64,000 bases of DNA from the NCBI RefSeq assembly GCF_000144625.1, contig NC_014376.1:3744501-3808500 (forward strand). The letters run 5' to 3'. Each line of letters begins with the position of its first letter. Positions within the stretch are counted from its first letter, which is position 1. This document shows positions 26,444-36,340 of the stretch, one piece after another. Under the pieces are notes generated by a model. It was not told the DNA's origin and did not search any database. It was given only the letters and a program-made list of their open reading frames with translations. The position numbers and the translations under genes are program-made. The DNA comes from [Clostridium] saccharolyticum WM1 (GTDB lineage Bacteria > Bacillota > Clostridia > Lachnospirales > Lachnospiraceae).

Positions 26444-26482
26444 GCAAATGCCTGCCCTCCGGTATAAAGAGGGCAGGCTTTG
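26444..26482 (-). terminator. expression-platform hairpin of riboswitch 1
   Basis: GCAAA-GCCTGCCCTC pairs with GAGGGCAGGC-A-TTTGC with one bulge, followed by CGGCTTTT. Its 5' arm contains AGCC, which could instead pair with the GGCT that closes riboswitch stem P1, giving mutually exclusive folds. Confidence 0.6.
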
Positions 26483-26495
26483 CTTAACTGTCAGC

Positions 26496-26575
26496 AGCCA
26501 GACTATCATAGCGTCCTAAGACACCTTAGACCCTCGGCTTTGCGTCCCCGGCTTTTGCCGGGTTTGCCCTTGGCT
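26496..26575 (-). ncRNA. c-di-GMP-I (GEMM-I) riboswitch 1
   Basis: The minus strand carries the GEMM-I core: GGGCAAACC, the P2 hairpin CCCGGC-AAAA-GCCGGG with its GNRA-like loop, the invariant GGACGCAAAGCC, GAGGGTCTAAGG and a P3 hairpin ending TATGATAGTCTGGCT, with AGCC/GGCT closing P1. It begins about 20 bases after the stop codon of the SLH1 gene on the same strand, so it lies in that gene's 3' UTR or starts a separate transcript from a promoter inside the gene. Downstream are a terminator-like hairpin, micro-ORF 1 and the sigma-like gene. Aptamer identification is firm; the output (on or off) is inferred. Confidence 0.9.
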
Positions 26576-26595
26576 TATTGATTTGTTGTTTTTAT

Positions 26596-29500
26596 TTACT
26601 TCTTCGGCACTCGGAGTACATCACCGGGGAAGATAATAGAGAATCGGCTTTTATTGTTCAGTCTCTCCAGCTCGGCCATCGTACAGTTAAACTTACGGGC
26701 AATCGTCCAGAAACTGTCGCCTCGCTGTACCGTGTAGGTGGAATAAGCCCGGTCTTTCGGCACATCCGCCGTCACACCGTACTGGTCGAAAGTATAGGTC
26801 GTGCCGCCGATGTCCTTTTTCCCAATAATGGGCTTGCCATTTTCATAATACATCCATTGGCCGCTGTCGTTCATCGACCAGCCTTGGGCCGTGTCGTTAA
26901 AAATTGCCAACTCCACGAAACGCTTCAACACCGCCGATACCTCGGCGCGAGTGGCCGTTCCCTGCGGGTCGTAGAGATTATTGCTCTTACCTTGGATGAT
27001 GCCTGCCATCTGGATGCGCTTTACGGAAGGAGCCGCCCATGCACCAATTTTGGCGTTATCGGCAAAGGTATTCTGTGCATGAACTTCCGGCAGCTTAAAC
27101 CCGATAGCCGTGGCATACCTGTCCATAATAACCGCCATCTGTTCACGGGTCACAAGACCGTCCGGGTCGAATTTGCCGCCGCCGATGCCGACCAGTATGT
27201 TGTTTTTTACGCCCCATTCGATATAGCCCATGTAATAGGCATTGGCTTTCACATCGGTAAAGCTGCTCTTTGTATAGCCGCTCACGTCGGCGTCTGCCAA
27301 ACGTCCGAGCGCTGTTACAAACATACCCCGTGTCATGGAACCGTTGGGGTTGAACGTGGTGGCGCTGGTGCCGGTCATGAGGCCACGGTTTGCGACAAAG
27401 AGAATATCATCCTTTGCCCAATGGCCATTGATGTCTGTAAAGTTGAAGCTAGCTTTGTAGGCTATACCGTATGTAGAGAAATGGCTGGTGGAAAACACCA
27501 CCGTTCCGCGCCTTGCATCATAACTGGAATCGGTGAGATAGGTCACTTTGCCTTTTGCGTCCACATACACGGCATAGACATTGCCCGCAATTTCGCCTTT
27601 TTGTAAGGTATAAGGAATCTCTACACTGACGCTGCCCTTGCCAAAATCAGTCACGGATTTTCCGCTGCCGTAGGTTGCCTTGAGGTCAAAAGCTGGTCGG
27701 TTGCCAATGGCGGCCTTTGCATCGCCGGATAGCTTGGCGTTGTCCATGCGGGTGGCGGAAAGCTGTACATCGGCCTTCGCCTGACGGTTAATCTCGGTTA
27801 CCGCCGCAAGGTTGATGCCTATGGTAAGGTCGGGACGGTCAATGACAAGCTGAACGCTGGAAATCTTGTTGTCGATGACCTGCTCCTGTGTGGTCTTAGG
27901 CAGATTGACTGTGACTGTGTTTGCGTCCTTCCCGCCGGTGGTAACATGGATCACCGCCGTGATGTCGCCCGCATTCACGCCTTTTTTTGCCGCCTCGGCC
28001 TTTGCATCCGCAATGGCGTCGGTGATATTCTTATCAGTCAAGCTGACGTTGGCGTTGCCCTTACCGTCCACTGTGGCCTTGTTCTCCGTATTGCCTGTGA
28101 CCGGCTCGGTGGGCTTAGTGGACGGAGCAGGTGTATTGGAACCACTGCCGGATCCGCCGCCATTACCCCCACCACCGCCAGTTCCTCCCGTATAGGGAGT
28201 TGCCGTGATGATGATGGTTTTCTGCGCGGTGGTTTCGCTTTGACTACCCTTAGACACCGTGATGGTAAAGGTGTAGCTGCCATTTGTGCCGCTGGGATTT
28301 GCGGAGGTTCCCGCAATCGGTGCGATGTAACTGATTTGATTTATGGTGACTGCAACGCTACCGTTACTCACCGCCGTTTCTGCGGTTGACTTCAAAGCGG
28401 TCTTGATTGTGCTCTCATTGGGTGCCGCCGCTTGGGTCATGTTGGCATAGCTTGCGCTCTCGGCGGCGGTTTTCGCCGCAGCGACGATTGCAATATCCGG
28501 GTCAGGAGCAACATTCACGGTCATGGAAAGGCTTTTACTGTCATTCACGCTGCCCTTGGAGAGTGCAACGTCATACTTCCCGGTTCCGCTGTTGTAGGTA
28601 ACAGTTGCGGTCACCCCTGCGGCATTCCCGGAAAGCAGACCATTCACATAAGCCTGCACGGCGGCTGTTTTTGCCGTCTGATCTGCGCCGAATGCGACAT
28701 TGACCGTTCCGTCAACCAAAGCCGTTTTTGCCGCGGAGACTGCCTGTGCATCGGTAACACCGGTATAAGGCGTTGCCGTAATAACAATGGTTTTCTGCAC
28801 AGTGGTATCACTTTGACTGCCTTTGGATACCGTAACGGTAAAGGTGTAGCTGCCGTTTGTACCGCTGGGATTTGCAGGAGTTCCCGCAATCGGTGCGATG
28901 TAGCTTACCTTGTTTATGGTGACCGTAATATCGCTGTTATTGACCGCCGTTTCCGCAGTATTTTTCAGAGCCGCTTTAATAGCGTCCTCATCGGTTGCCG
29001 CAGTCTGAGTCATGTCAGCATAGCTTGTACCCTGTGCAGCGGTTTTCGCCGCAGCGACGATTGCAATATCCGGGTCAACAATCACTATGTAGTTGACCGT
29101 GCTTGAGGCGGCGGCGGTGTTATAAGCAGTGGCGGCGTACTCGGCGGTCAAGACACAGGTTCCTGTGCCGCCGGGTGTCCATGTAAAGACAGCCACACCA
29201 CTGGCATTCAGGTTTGCCGTACCCAGATCTGTGCTACCGTTCTTAAAAGTAATCGCCTGCCCATTTACACCGGGACCGGTAAAGTAACCTGTGAGGGTTG
29301 CGGTCAGGGTGATGGAACTGCCCACGATTTGCGGGCTTTCGGGAGATGCCGCCAGCGCAAGGGTGGTCGTGTGTCCGACCACATCCAGGGTTACCGCATT
29401 GGAGTAGATCGTCGTACTGTCATACGTCACATAATAGCGCAGTTTATAAATCCGTGTGGTGGTAGGGGAAAGAATGGTGCCATCCGGCCAATTCTCCCAA

Positions 29501-32500
29501 TCATCGCTGTCGCCGCTAAAGGTGATGGAACTCTGCCAACCCTCCGCCGTAAGATCCACGCCATTGCTCGTTACGGTGGGCTTGTAGCTTGTAAGGCCGC
29601 TCGGCTGGATACCATTCCCCGCTGTAAAGGAGTCGGAAATGGTCAGTGTGCCGATGGTGGGCGCAGGCGGTGCAGTCCATGCCGCGCCGAACACCGGCCA
29701 GCCGCCGTTTACAGGGCTGTCTGCGTTGTCAGCCTGCCATGTGGAATAAGCAGTGCTGGCTTTTTCGCTGACCCAGCCGTTGAGGGCGGTGATCAGCCCA
29801 TCCGCTGTCCCTGCCGCAAAGCTGCTGTAGCCTGTTCCACTGCCATGTCCAGAAGCTGCGGTTGCCGTGCCGACCAAATAATAGCTATGCTCGAACACGG
29901 TGTTGCTGTCCACACTACCAGCCAGTGCGCCAATCCAATTTATTGAGCTACCGCTACCTGTTACGCTACCGGTATTATAGCTGTTCTTAACCGTTCCAAT
30001 ATTGGAGGTATATTGGCTGTTTGCACCGTAGATACCGCCTGCTATCACCATTGCAGCGCCGGTGCCGAACACATCTCCGGTGTTAAAGCAGTTTTCTATT
30101 GTGCCGCTGCTCAGATATCCCACGATACCGCCCGCATTGACTTCATCTCCATTGGACGCAGTGCCGCGGATATTCACATGGCTGCCACAGTTACGGATGG
30201 TACTGTTGCCGCCAATACCGCCGGCAATGCCGCCCATGTACAGTGAGCCGCCTGTTTCTGTCACATTTATGGTGCCGGAAACGCAGAGATTTTGGATGGT
30301 CGCGCTCAACGCGCTTCCGAACAGACCGGTGTAGCCTCCGTTTGCTGCTGTGATGGTCAGTCCCGAAAGGCTGTGCCCCTGCCCGTCGAAGGTGCCGCCG
30401 AACACACCGGCGTCATTTCCCACCGGCGTCCAGAGGAAGCCGGAGACGTCGATGTCGGCGTCCAACTTGATGGTGTAATCCCGATAAGTCGATCCGTTTG
30501 CACTCCACCACGCCGCACCCTTGGCGGTTTTGATGGTGAGAGTTTTTCCGCTGGTGTCCAGCACATAGTCGGTGTCGGGTGCCGCCGCCGGGGATGCCGC
30601 CGCATATTGCGCCGCAGTAGGCAGGGCGAAGCTGATGACCACGGCATCACTGCCGGACATGACGAGCTTTTTGCTGGCAACTGTGCCGCCGCTTGCTGTA
30701 ATTGCGCTTGTGCCGTCGGTGGCGTTTGCAATCGCGGCAGACTTTGCGGAGCTACCTATGGTGAGCGTTGTGGTGGTCTCAATTGCCGTTGCCGCTGATA
30801 GCGGATTCCCATCTCCGTCTATCGCGTTGTTTTTAGCAGTAACCGTACCGCCGGTAATTGAGATTTCGTCTGCGGAGATACCGCAGCCCATAATACCGCC
30901 GCCATTGCCTGTAACGGTATCGCCGGTGATTGCGATTTCACCTGTGGCAAAGATGCCGTAGCCCGCCAACATACCATCACTGGACCCTGCAATGGTACCG
31001 CCGGTAATCGTCAGATTATCAAGGCTGAAGATGCCGGCACCGGCTACTGAAAGTCCACCAGCACCTGTAACAGCGTCGCTGTCAATGGTCAGAGTGCCAA
31101 CGCTCATCATGCCATAGCTTTCAACAGCTTTCCCGCTGATACTCGTAACGGTGCCTCCGTTCACGGTCAGCGCACCGCTGCTAAGAATTCCTATGCTTTG
31201 ATCGTCCTCATCAAAACCGCTATCGCCTGCGGTGACGCTTAGGGCGCCGCCGCCGCTCACAGTCAGATCGCCTGCGCCGTAAATGCCGTAGACAGCTCCT
31301 GCGGTGACATTGCCGCTCTGAATGGTGCTTGTCGTACCGTCACCCAGCACAACGGTTGCGCTGCTTGGAACCTTTAGGGCAGTAGGCGCGGTGGTATTAA
31401 GGGTCAGATCGGAGAGAACGAGGGTGTTGGCGGCGTATATTTCACTGCCGACTGTGGTTTGGACGGCGTACCATGTCCATCCCTCGGCGGTGTTGGTGTA
31501 AACATTGCCGTTTTGGGTTGAACCGTAGAGCTTGGATGTGCTGATGTCCGTCAAATTTAGCGCCGTAGTGCGGACGGTGTGACCGTTATAGGTCCATTTA
31601 GCGTAATAAGTAATGCCACTGTCGCCGTCGCCGGTAAGTGCCGTTCCTTCGCCGTTGGGCGCAGTGTACCAGCCCGCAAAGGCATAGCCTGTGCCGCCCC
31701 ATGCAGGGTCAGAGCTGGGTTTCACGCTTACGGTGGCTATGCCATTGCAGAAATCGAAAGTAGCAGGAGGTATTTTCACCGCAAAGGTAAGGTACTTGTA
31801 CGATGTGATTTGAGACGCATTGTAGTTTTCCACAGGGTTGTTTCCATCGTAGTTGGTGCTTGCAATCACTTTTGCAATGGTATCGCTGTCTACGGTTGGA
31901 GCGGCATTCATCGCAGCAACCCCTCCCTGAATAATGGGCGAACCGCTGGAAACGACAAGGCTACTGTTAGACAGGCCAACGCCAACATAAGTAGGATTAT
32001 AAATGCTACCGCCGGAAAGCGTTACCTTACCAGCGCTGCTTAAAATCGCAGCAGAAAGGTATTTATTGGCTGATACCACACCGCCGGAAACACTTACGTT
32101 GCCGCTCTTGTTGTTAACACTACACGCCTCAGCTCTTACGATCCCGTCTTGAATACTCACTGTGCCCGTGCCGTTGTTAAAGATACCTGCACCGCTGGCG
32201 GAGGTGTTTTCAATTGTGCCGCTGAGGAGAGTTAGGGCACCGTTTCCGCCGGACAGTTCAACAGTTCCACCGTTGCTGCCAACAGACCGGCTGCTTGTCA
32301 TTTTTCCGCCGGTGCCGCTGTCCTGGATGGTCAGCGTACCGGAGCCATTGTGCTTGATCAGGGAAGTACTCCCGCTACCATCGTCAGCCAGCGTTTTGCC
32401 GTTTAAGTCAAGAGTGAAGCTGTTTGCGCCGTTGATGGTAATCGAAGACGAATCCGTGATCGTAATAGCATCTGTAAGTTTAATGGTCTGCCCCTCATCA

Positions 32501-33969
32501 ACCGCATCTACCGCCGCTTGCAGGGTGGGGTAACCTGTGCTGCCGATTTCGGCGACGTTCGGCGCAGGTGCAACGGAGAGATAACGAAATTGATTGAGAC
32601 GATAGTCGTCGCTGGTTATAACATCCATTTCACTAAAATATCCGCCCTTGATGATAAAGCCCGTGGCGGTCAATGTTCCGGTCAGCGCGCTGCCGGGAGT
32701 AGACAAAGATAAGCCGCCTTCTAAGCTTACTGTGGCGTAATCTGTGACGGTAAGGCTACCGCTGATGCCGCTGCCGCCATTTGCTATACCGCCTCCGTAC
32801 TGACCGCCAATGGCTATGAGCGATGCACTGTCTGTAGCGGCGACATTCCCGCTGATACCGGGGCCGCCGATACCGCTGGTACCCAGTGCAGCCGCTCCAC
32901 CTATGCCGCCGGTAGCAGTGAGTGCTGCCGCTCCTGTAACCGTGACATTCCCGCTGATACCAGCCCCGCCGGTACCGCTGGTACCCAGTGCAGCCGCTCC
33001 ACCTATGCCGCCGGTGGCGGTGAGCGTCGCTGTGCCGGTAAGCGTGACATTTCCGCTGATTCCGCTGCCGCCGTTGCAGGCATTCATAGGATCAACAATT
33101 CCACCGATTCCGCCGGTAAAAGAGCTATCATTTAGAAGATTCAGGATAACGCTATCGCTTGTTACCGTAAGTGCGTTACCACCGTCAACCTTCGCTGCTG
33201 ACCCATCCGGGGCTTCGATTGTCACACCGTCAAGGTTCAGCATCACATCCGACGCACTGACTACGATAACATTGGAGGTGGAGGTTTTTCCCTCGATCAT
33301 GCCTATGGTATATTCTCCCGCCGTGCCAAACGTCAAAATTCCGTTTGCAAATATCGGCGCAGCTCCATCTTCATCTACGGTAACCGAAAAGTCGCCGTAG
33401 GTAGTGGGAGTACCCCCGCGAAGAGCCATCATAAGTGGTTGCGTACTTACCGTAACGGTAATTTCCGGCAGCTCGGCGCTCACCGCATAGCCTTCTATCA
33501 CCGGTGCGAATACATAAACGCCCTCAGTATCCATGTCATATTCCGGCTCGGATGTCCATGTGACTGGAATGTCTACGGTTGTTTCTTTCCATTCGACTCC
33601 GGTCACTTTGTCTGTCTCCGACTGCCCATCGGAATCTGTAGGGGCGGCGGAACCGGGGGTTGCTTCTGCCAAATTACCCGATACGGAGCCCTTGTCCGGG
33701 TTTCCTGAATCGTGGACAGCATCCTCCGATGTGCCGCTGTCGGCAGTCACCGCTGTCCGCACCGTTGCCGTCAGGCTTTCTGGAAGCCCTAAATCCTCCA
33801 TAGCTGTGCCGGTTGATACCGACCTTTCTGTTTCATCAAGCGGTGCAAATGCAATGATTTCGCCCTTTGCGCCTATTGGCGTACCTGATTGTTCCGCCAT
33901 AGCCGAAATCGGCAACATAGTCAGAACCATGCACACCGATAGCCAAATACTTAAAATTCTTTTTTTCAT
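26596..33969 (-). CDS. giant SLH-domain surface protein SLH1 with LysM tail
   Basis: A 2457-residue exported protein anchored to the cell wall. A signal peptide (residues 1-25, cut after AMA) is followed by a bacterial Ig-like N-terminal region, Gly/Thr-rich beta-helix repeats of the SGNVTLTGTATLTATGG type, an InlB B-repeat-like module (FAGWYTAPNGEGT), more beta-helix, a GLUG repeat domain (GGIAGGIGGNSTIRNC), Ig-like domains, two 106-residue tandem repeats, a Gly/Ser linker, three SLH modules from about residue 2175 (FTDINGHWAKDDI), a wall-binding repeat and a C-terminal LysM (TYTVQRGDSFWTIARKF). It is probably an adhesin or glycan binder. It ends the operon of a metallophosphoesterase lipoprotein, and its stop is followed at once by the c-di-GMP riboswitch. 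Confidence 0.93.
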   Translation of the reverse strand: MKKRILSIWLSVCMVLTMLPISAMAEQSGTPIGAKGEIIAFAPLDETERSVSTGTAMEDLGLPESLTATVRTAVTADSGTSEDAVHDSGNPDKGSVSGNLAEATPGSAAPTDSDGQSETDKVTGVEWKETTVDIPVTWTSEPEYDMDTEGVYVFAPVIEGYAVSAELPEITVTVSTQPLMMALRGGTPTTYGDFSVTVDEDGAAPIFANGILTFGTAGEYTIGMIEGKTSTSNVIVVSASDVMLNLDGVTIEAPDGSAAKVDGGNALTVTSDSVILNLLNDSSFTGGIGGIVDPMNACNGGSGISGNVTLTGTATLTATGGIGGAAALGTSGTGGAGISGNVTVTGAAALTATGGIGGAAALGTSGIGGPGISGNVAATDSASLIAIGGQYGGGIANGGSGISGSLTVTDYATVSLEGGLSLSTPGSALTGTLTATGFIIKGGYFSEMDVITSDDYRLNQFRYLSVAPAPNVAEIGSTGYPTLQAAVDAVDEGQTIKLTDAITITDSSSITINGANSFTLDLNGKTLADDGSGSTSLIKHNGSGTLTIQDSGTGGKMTSSRSVGSNGGTVELSGGNGALTLLSGTIENTSASGAGIFNNGTGTVSIQDGIVRAEACSVNNKSGNVSVSGGVVSANKYLSAAILSSAGKVTLSGGSIYNPTYVGVGLSNSSLVVSSGSPIIQGGVAAMNAAPTVDSDTIAKVIASTNYDGNNPVENYNASQITSYKYLTFAVKIPPATFDFCNGIATVSVKPSSDPAWGGTGYAFAGWYTAPNGEGTALTGDGDSGITYYAKWTYNGHTVRTTALNLTDISTSKLYGSTQNGNVYTNTAEGWTWYAVQTTVGSEIYAANTLVLSDLTLNTTAPTALKVPSSATVVLGDGTTSTIQSGNVTAGAVYGIYGAGDLTVSGGGALSVTAGDSGFDEDDQSIGILSSGALTVNGGTVTSISGKAVESYGMMSVGTLTIDSDAVTGAGGLSVAGAGIFSLDNLTITGGTIAGSSDGMLAGYGIFATGEIAITGDTVTGNGGGIMGCGISADEISITGGTVTAKNNAIDGDGNPLSAATAIETTTTLTIGSSAKSAAIANATDGTSAITASGGTVASKKLVMSGSDAVVISFALPTAAQYAAASPAAAPDTDYVLDTSGKTLTIKTAKGAAWWSANGSTYRDYTIKLDADIDVSGFLWTPVGNDAGVFGGTFDGQGHSLSGLTITAANGGYTGLFGSALSATIQNLCVSGTINVTETGGSLYMGGIAGGIGGNSTIRNCGSHVNIRGTASNGDEVNAGGIVGYLSSGTIENCFNTGDVFGTGAAMVIAGGIYGANSQYTSNIGTVKNSYNTGSVTGSGSSINWIGALAGSVDSNTVFEHSYYLVGTATAASGHGSGTGYSSFAAGTADGLITALNGWVSEKASTAYSTWQADNADSPVNGGWPVFGAAWTAPPAPTIGTLTISDSFTAGNGIQPSGLTSYKPTVTSNGVDLTAEGWQSSITFSGDSDDWENWPDGTILSPTTTRIYKLRYYVTYDSTTIYSNAVTLDVVGHTTTLALAASPESPQIVGSSITLTATLTGYFTGPGVNGQAITFKNGSTDLGTANLNASGVAVFTWTPGGTGTCVLTAEYAATAYNTAAASSTVNYIVIVDPDIAIVAAAKTAAQGTSYADMTQTAATDEDAIKAALKNTAETAVNNSDITVTINKVSYIAPIAGTPANPSGTNGSYTFTVTVSKGSQSDTTVQKTIVITATPYTGVTDAQAVSAAKTALVDGTVNVAFGADQTAKTAAVQAYVNGLLSGNAAGVTATVTYNSGTGKYDVALSKGSVNDSKSLSMTVNVAPDPDIAIVAAAKTAAESASYANMTQAAAPNESTIKTALKSTAETAVSNGSVAVTINQISYIAPIAGTSANPSGTNGSYTFTITVSKGSQSETTAQKTIIITATPYTGGTGGGGGNGGGSGSGSNTPAPSTKPTEPVTGNTENKATVDGKGNANVSLTDKNITDAIADAKAEAAKKGVNAGDITAVIHVTTGGKDANTVTVNLPKTTQEQVIDNKISSVQLVIDRPDLTIGINLAAVTEINRQAKADVQLSATRMDNAKLSGDAKAAIGNRPAFDLKATYGSGKSVTDFGKGSVSVEIPYTLQKGEIAGNVYAVYVDAKGKVTYLTDSSYDARRGTVVFSTSHFSTYGIAYKASFNFTDINGHWAKDDILFVANRGLMTGTSATTFNPNGSMTRGMFVTALGRLADADVSGYTKSSFTDVKANAYYMGYIEWGVKNNILVGIGGGKFDPDGLVTREQMAVIMDRYATAIGFKLPEVHAQNTFADNAKIGAWAAPSVKRIQMAGIIQGKSNNLYDPQGTATRAEVSAVLKRFVELAIFNDTAQGWSMNDSGQWMYYENGKPIIGKKDIGGTTYTFDQYGVTADVPKDRAYSTYTVQRGDSFWTIARKFNCTMAELERLNNKSRFSIIFPGDVLRVPKK
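28187..29077 (-). repeat. two 106-residue tandem repeats in SLH1
   Basis: Two copies (about 28760-29077 and 28187-28506) begin DPDIAIVAAAKTAA and end IITATPYTG, with strongly similar DNA; the segment PSGTNGSYTF is identical in both. They are separated by a shorter related segment. Recombination between them would delete about 570 bp in frame. Confidence 0.8.
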
Positions 33970-33987
33970 ATTCTTGTTTCGCTCCTC

Positions 33988-34203
33988 CTATTTCAGTATC
34001 TTTCTTGGCCAATAGCACACGCCCACATCCAGTGAGCGTGGCTTGTCCAGATGAAAGTCGGCACACCGGCAGTACCAGCATTGCCGCATCCCTTCCGGTG
34101 TATCGGCTCTCGGCTCAAAAGCCGGGCAAACCTGTTTTGGCCATACGTTACCCTCCGCATTGGGGGCGGAAAGCGGCGCATCCTCACGCCTACGCTTTTC
34201 CAT
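33988..34203 (-). CDS. small Cys-rich protein preceding SLH1
   Basis: A 71-residue protein with Cys in VCPAF and a CWYCRCADF cluster plus a final VCYWP, a possible metal site. Similar small proteins accompany ICE-type genes in Firmicutes, but no function is known. The ATG at 34203 is 9 bases after AAGGAG; an overlapping ATG in another frame, 6 bases nearer to the SD, would give an unrelated frame and is less likely. The stop lies 18 bases before the SLH1 start, so the two are co-transcribed, probably with the metallophosphoesterase gene. Confidence 0.6.
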   Translation of the reverse strand: MEKRRREDAPLSAPNAEGNVWPKQVCPAFEPRADTPEGMRQCWYCRCADFHLDKPRSLDVGVCYWPRKILK

Positions 34204-34232
34204 TCCATCACGCTCCTTCCGGCGAGGATACA

Positions 34233-34261
34233 GAGGCATCCCAAATGATTCGGGATGCCTC
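34233..34261 (-). terminator. hairpin after the metallophosphoesterase gene
   Basis: GAGGCATCCC and GGGATGCCTC form a perfect 10-bp stem with a 9-base loop, 26 bases past the stop codon. No T-run follows, so it may be a partial terminator or mRNA end protector. Confidence 0.5.
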
Positions 34262-34287
34262 TTATGTTCAAATACGCATACCCGCTT

Positions 34288-36264
34288 TCAATTGCCAAGA
34301 TTCTTCATGGCATCAATAATGGGGAGCAATCGGTCTGTTGCAACACTTGCCAAGTCCATGACAGGGATGTCGAACAGCCAATAATCCCCAGTTGCGTGAT
34401 TGTCACCGTCGCACCATAGGTTCAGGTTGCCTCCGTCACCAAAGTAAAAACGCATCCCAAATTCGGGAGTATCTATGCTCTCCGCGAGCTTTTTATATGC
34501 CGCCGCTTTGAGTTCTTCGGGCAATGCACCGTCAACTCCCGCAGCCGCAAAACCGAATTTGCCGTCAAGGATCAGTTGTTTGAACGCACCCTTATCCTTT
34601 ATGAAATCCCACAGGTTACCCGCATCCTGACCGCCCGTGGTCAAGCTGAAGAGCTGTGTCTGTATGGAATTGACAGGATAAGCCGCGCCTGCGGTATAGG
34701 CGGTATTGTATGTCCTGATACTCAGCAAATCCCCGCCTACCACTTCAAAAATAGGCATAATATCGTAAGTGGTATCTTTTTCGGCAGAAGAAGTGGGTGC
34801 GAGGCAGAATGCTTTTAATCCTTTATTCAGTTTTGCCTGTACACCACCATCCGCTAAGCCGCTTACCTCCACATAACGTGCCTGTGTGTCGGTATCACCA
34901 TAGTTTTCAAGTGCTTTGGTGTCAAAGGATACATTGTCTAAGGGATTTGCCGCAGGAGCGGCTTCGCCTTTTTCTCCGCTGACGCTTGCGGCAATATCGG
35001 TCACAGAGCCATCCTCATTGTACATATACAGTGCGGGGATAGTTTTCTCGCCAGTGGTGATGACAGCAAAGGTGCGGGTGGCCTCCGGATAGTCGGTGTT
35101 ATGGTCGATCCATGTTCCCTCATTGATGTAGTATTTTCCATTGCCCATATCCCGATAGGAGGGCACATGGGTATGGCCGAATACCACTACATCCACATTT
35201 TCGTTGGGGTTTTCCAGATATTGCACCTTTGCCTGTCTGAAAAAATACTCCCAGTCCAAGGTTCCGGCAACCGCTTCAAGAAAGCTGTTGGGAACTTTGA
35301 CTTGATTAATTTTCTGACGCTCGTCCCATGTGCGCTGAATGTTCTGGAACAGCACTGGTGCAGAAATGGTTCCATCCGCCTGCTGTACCGGATAGAAATC
35401 CAGATAAGTGTAGGCGTAGTCAAATCCAGCGATGTGCATATCGAATATCTTCTCGTCAAGGTTCTCATTGGGCGTCATCCGCTCGGAGACATTTTTAAGA
35501 ATCGAGTAATAAATATAAGCGCCGTACTGATCCACATTAGTCTTATCCGGCACATTTGTTACCACCGGCAAGTTCTTTTCTACTTTTGGACGACCCTCCA
35601 GCACCCATGTTGCGGCATAGCGGGCATAGAAATATCCGGCAGGAAAGATGGTGTCCTCATTGCCGCACAGCTTTGCATTGGTCACCGTGTCCGGGGCGGA
35701 AAACACATCGTAACGGTGACCGTGCTCGATTGCAATTTCGTTGCGGTCGCCCGTGTAATACGTTCCAAGCCCTTCGGCGTCTCTGGCCTGTACGATCTTA
35801 GGGATTGCTTCTTTCAGAACGTCGGCTTCCAGCGTCATGTCGTGGTTCCCGATCACGTAGACCAGTTTGATACCACTTTTGATCACGTTGTTCAACTCGT
35901 CGATCACGCCCTGATTGTTTGCGATTACAGCCTTGTAAAACTGTTTTTCATCTGTGTAGCTGGGATAATAGACCGGCAGAAACCACTCATCCAGAAAATC
36001 ACCGTCAATGACCAGCTCCCGCACATCGGTTGTGCGTTGCAGTCGCTGTAAAAACTCAATCAGCAGCGGACGGTTTTGTACCGTTTCGGCATAGTTGTCA
36101 TCAATCCCAATATGGAGATCGCTTATGACAACGATCTTGTCTCTTTTTTTGCCCGCATCCCACAAAGCCAATGGACCGGCCTTGTTCGAGCATCCGGTGG
36201 CGAGCAGCGCCAAAGAAAGCACCATACAGGATGCCAGCAGGAAGGAGAGTATTCTTTTTCTCAT
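34288..36264 (-). CDS. metallophosphoesterase lipoprotein
   Basis: A 658-residue surface lipoprotein with a calcineurin-like phosphoesterase domain. The lipobox is LLATGC near residue 24. The metal-binding motifs are in order: VISDLHIG, DGDFLDEW, VIGNHDM and FGHTHVPSY with NEGTWIDH, which together make a complete dimetal site. A C-terminal domain of about 200 residues is unassigned. The start at 36264 is 8 bases after GGAGG; the open frame extends 64 codons upstream into operator DNA and is not used. The substrate could be a nucleotide, phospholipid or glycan phosphate. It is the first gene of the SLH1 operon and lies directly downstream of a kinase gene and LytTR-like direct repeats. Confidence 0.9.
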   Translation of the reverse strand: MRKRILSFLLASCMVLSLALLATGCSNKAGPLALWDAGKKRDKIVVISDLHIGIDDNYAETVQNRPLLIEFLQRLQRTTDVRELVIDGDFLDEWFLPVYYPSYTDEKQFYKAVIANNQGVIDELNNVIKSGIKLVYVIGNHDMTLEADVLKEAIPKIVQARDAEGLGTYYTGDRNEIAIEHGHRYDVFSAPDTVTNAKLCGNEDTIFPAGYFYARYAATWVLEGRPKVEKNLPVVTNVPDKTNVDQYGAYIYYSILKNVSERMTPNENLDEKIFDMHIAGFDYAYTYLDFYPVQQADGTISAPVLFQNIQRTWDERQKINQVKVPNSFLEAVAGTLDWEYFFRQAKVQYLENPNENVDVVVFGHTHVPSYRDMGNGKYYINEGTWIDHNTDYPEATRTFAVITTGEKTIPALYMYNEDGSVTDIAASVSGEKGEAAPAANPLDNVSFDTKALENYGDTDTQARYVEVSGLADGGVQAKLNKGLKAFCLAPTSSAEKDTTYDIMPIFEVVGGDLLSIRTYNTAYTAGAAYPVNSIQTQLFSLTTGGQDAGNLWDFIKDKGAFKQLILDGKFGFAAAGVDGALPEELKAAAYKKLAESIDTPEFGMRFYFGDGGNLNLWCDGDNHATGDYWLFDIPVMDLASVATDRLLPIIDAMKNLGN

Positions 36265-36340
36265 GTTCATTTCCTCCAATAACTCCATAATATTTTGCAA
36301 AGTTACGCTCTGAGAGTACCATGAGAAAAAGAAAAATGAG

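Noticed and set aside
32162..33708. Several plus-strand frames over 60 codons opposite the SLH genes (also at 42.2-43.9 kb and 56-62 kb)
   Set aside because: High G+C repeats leave the antisense frames open by chance; no SD and low-complexity Pro/Val/Ala products.
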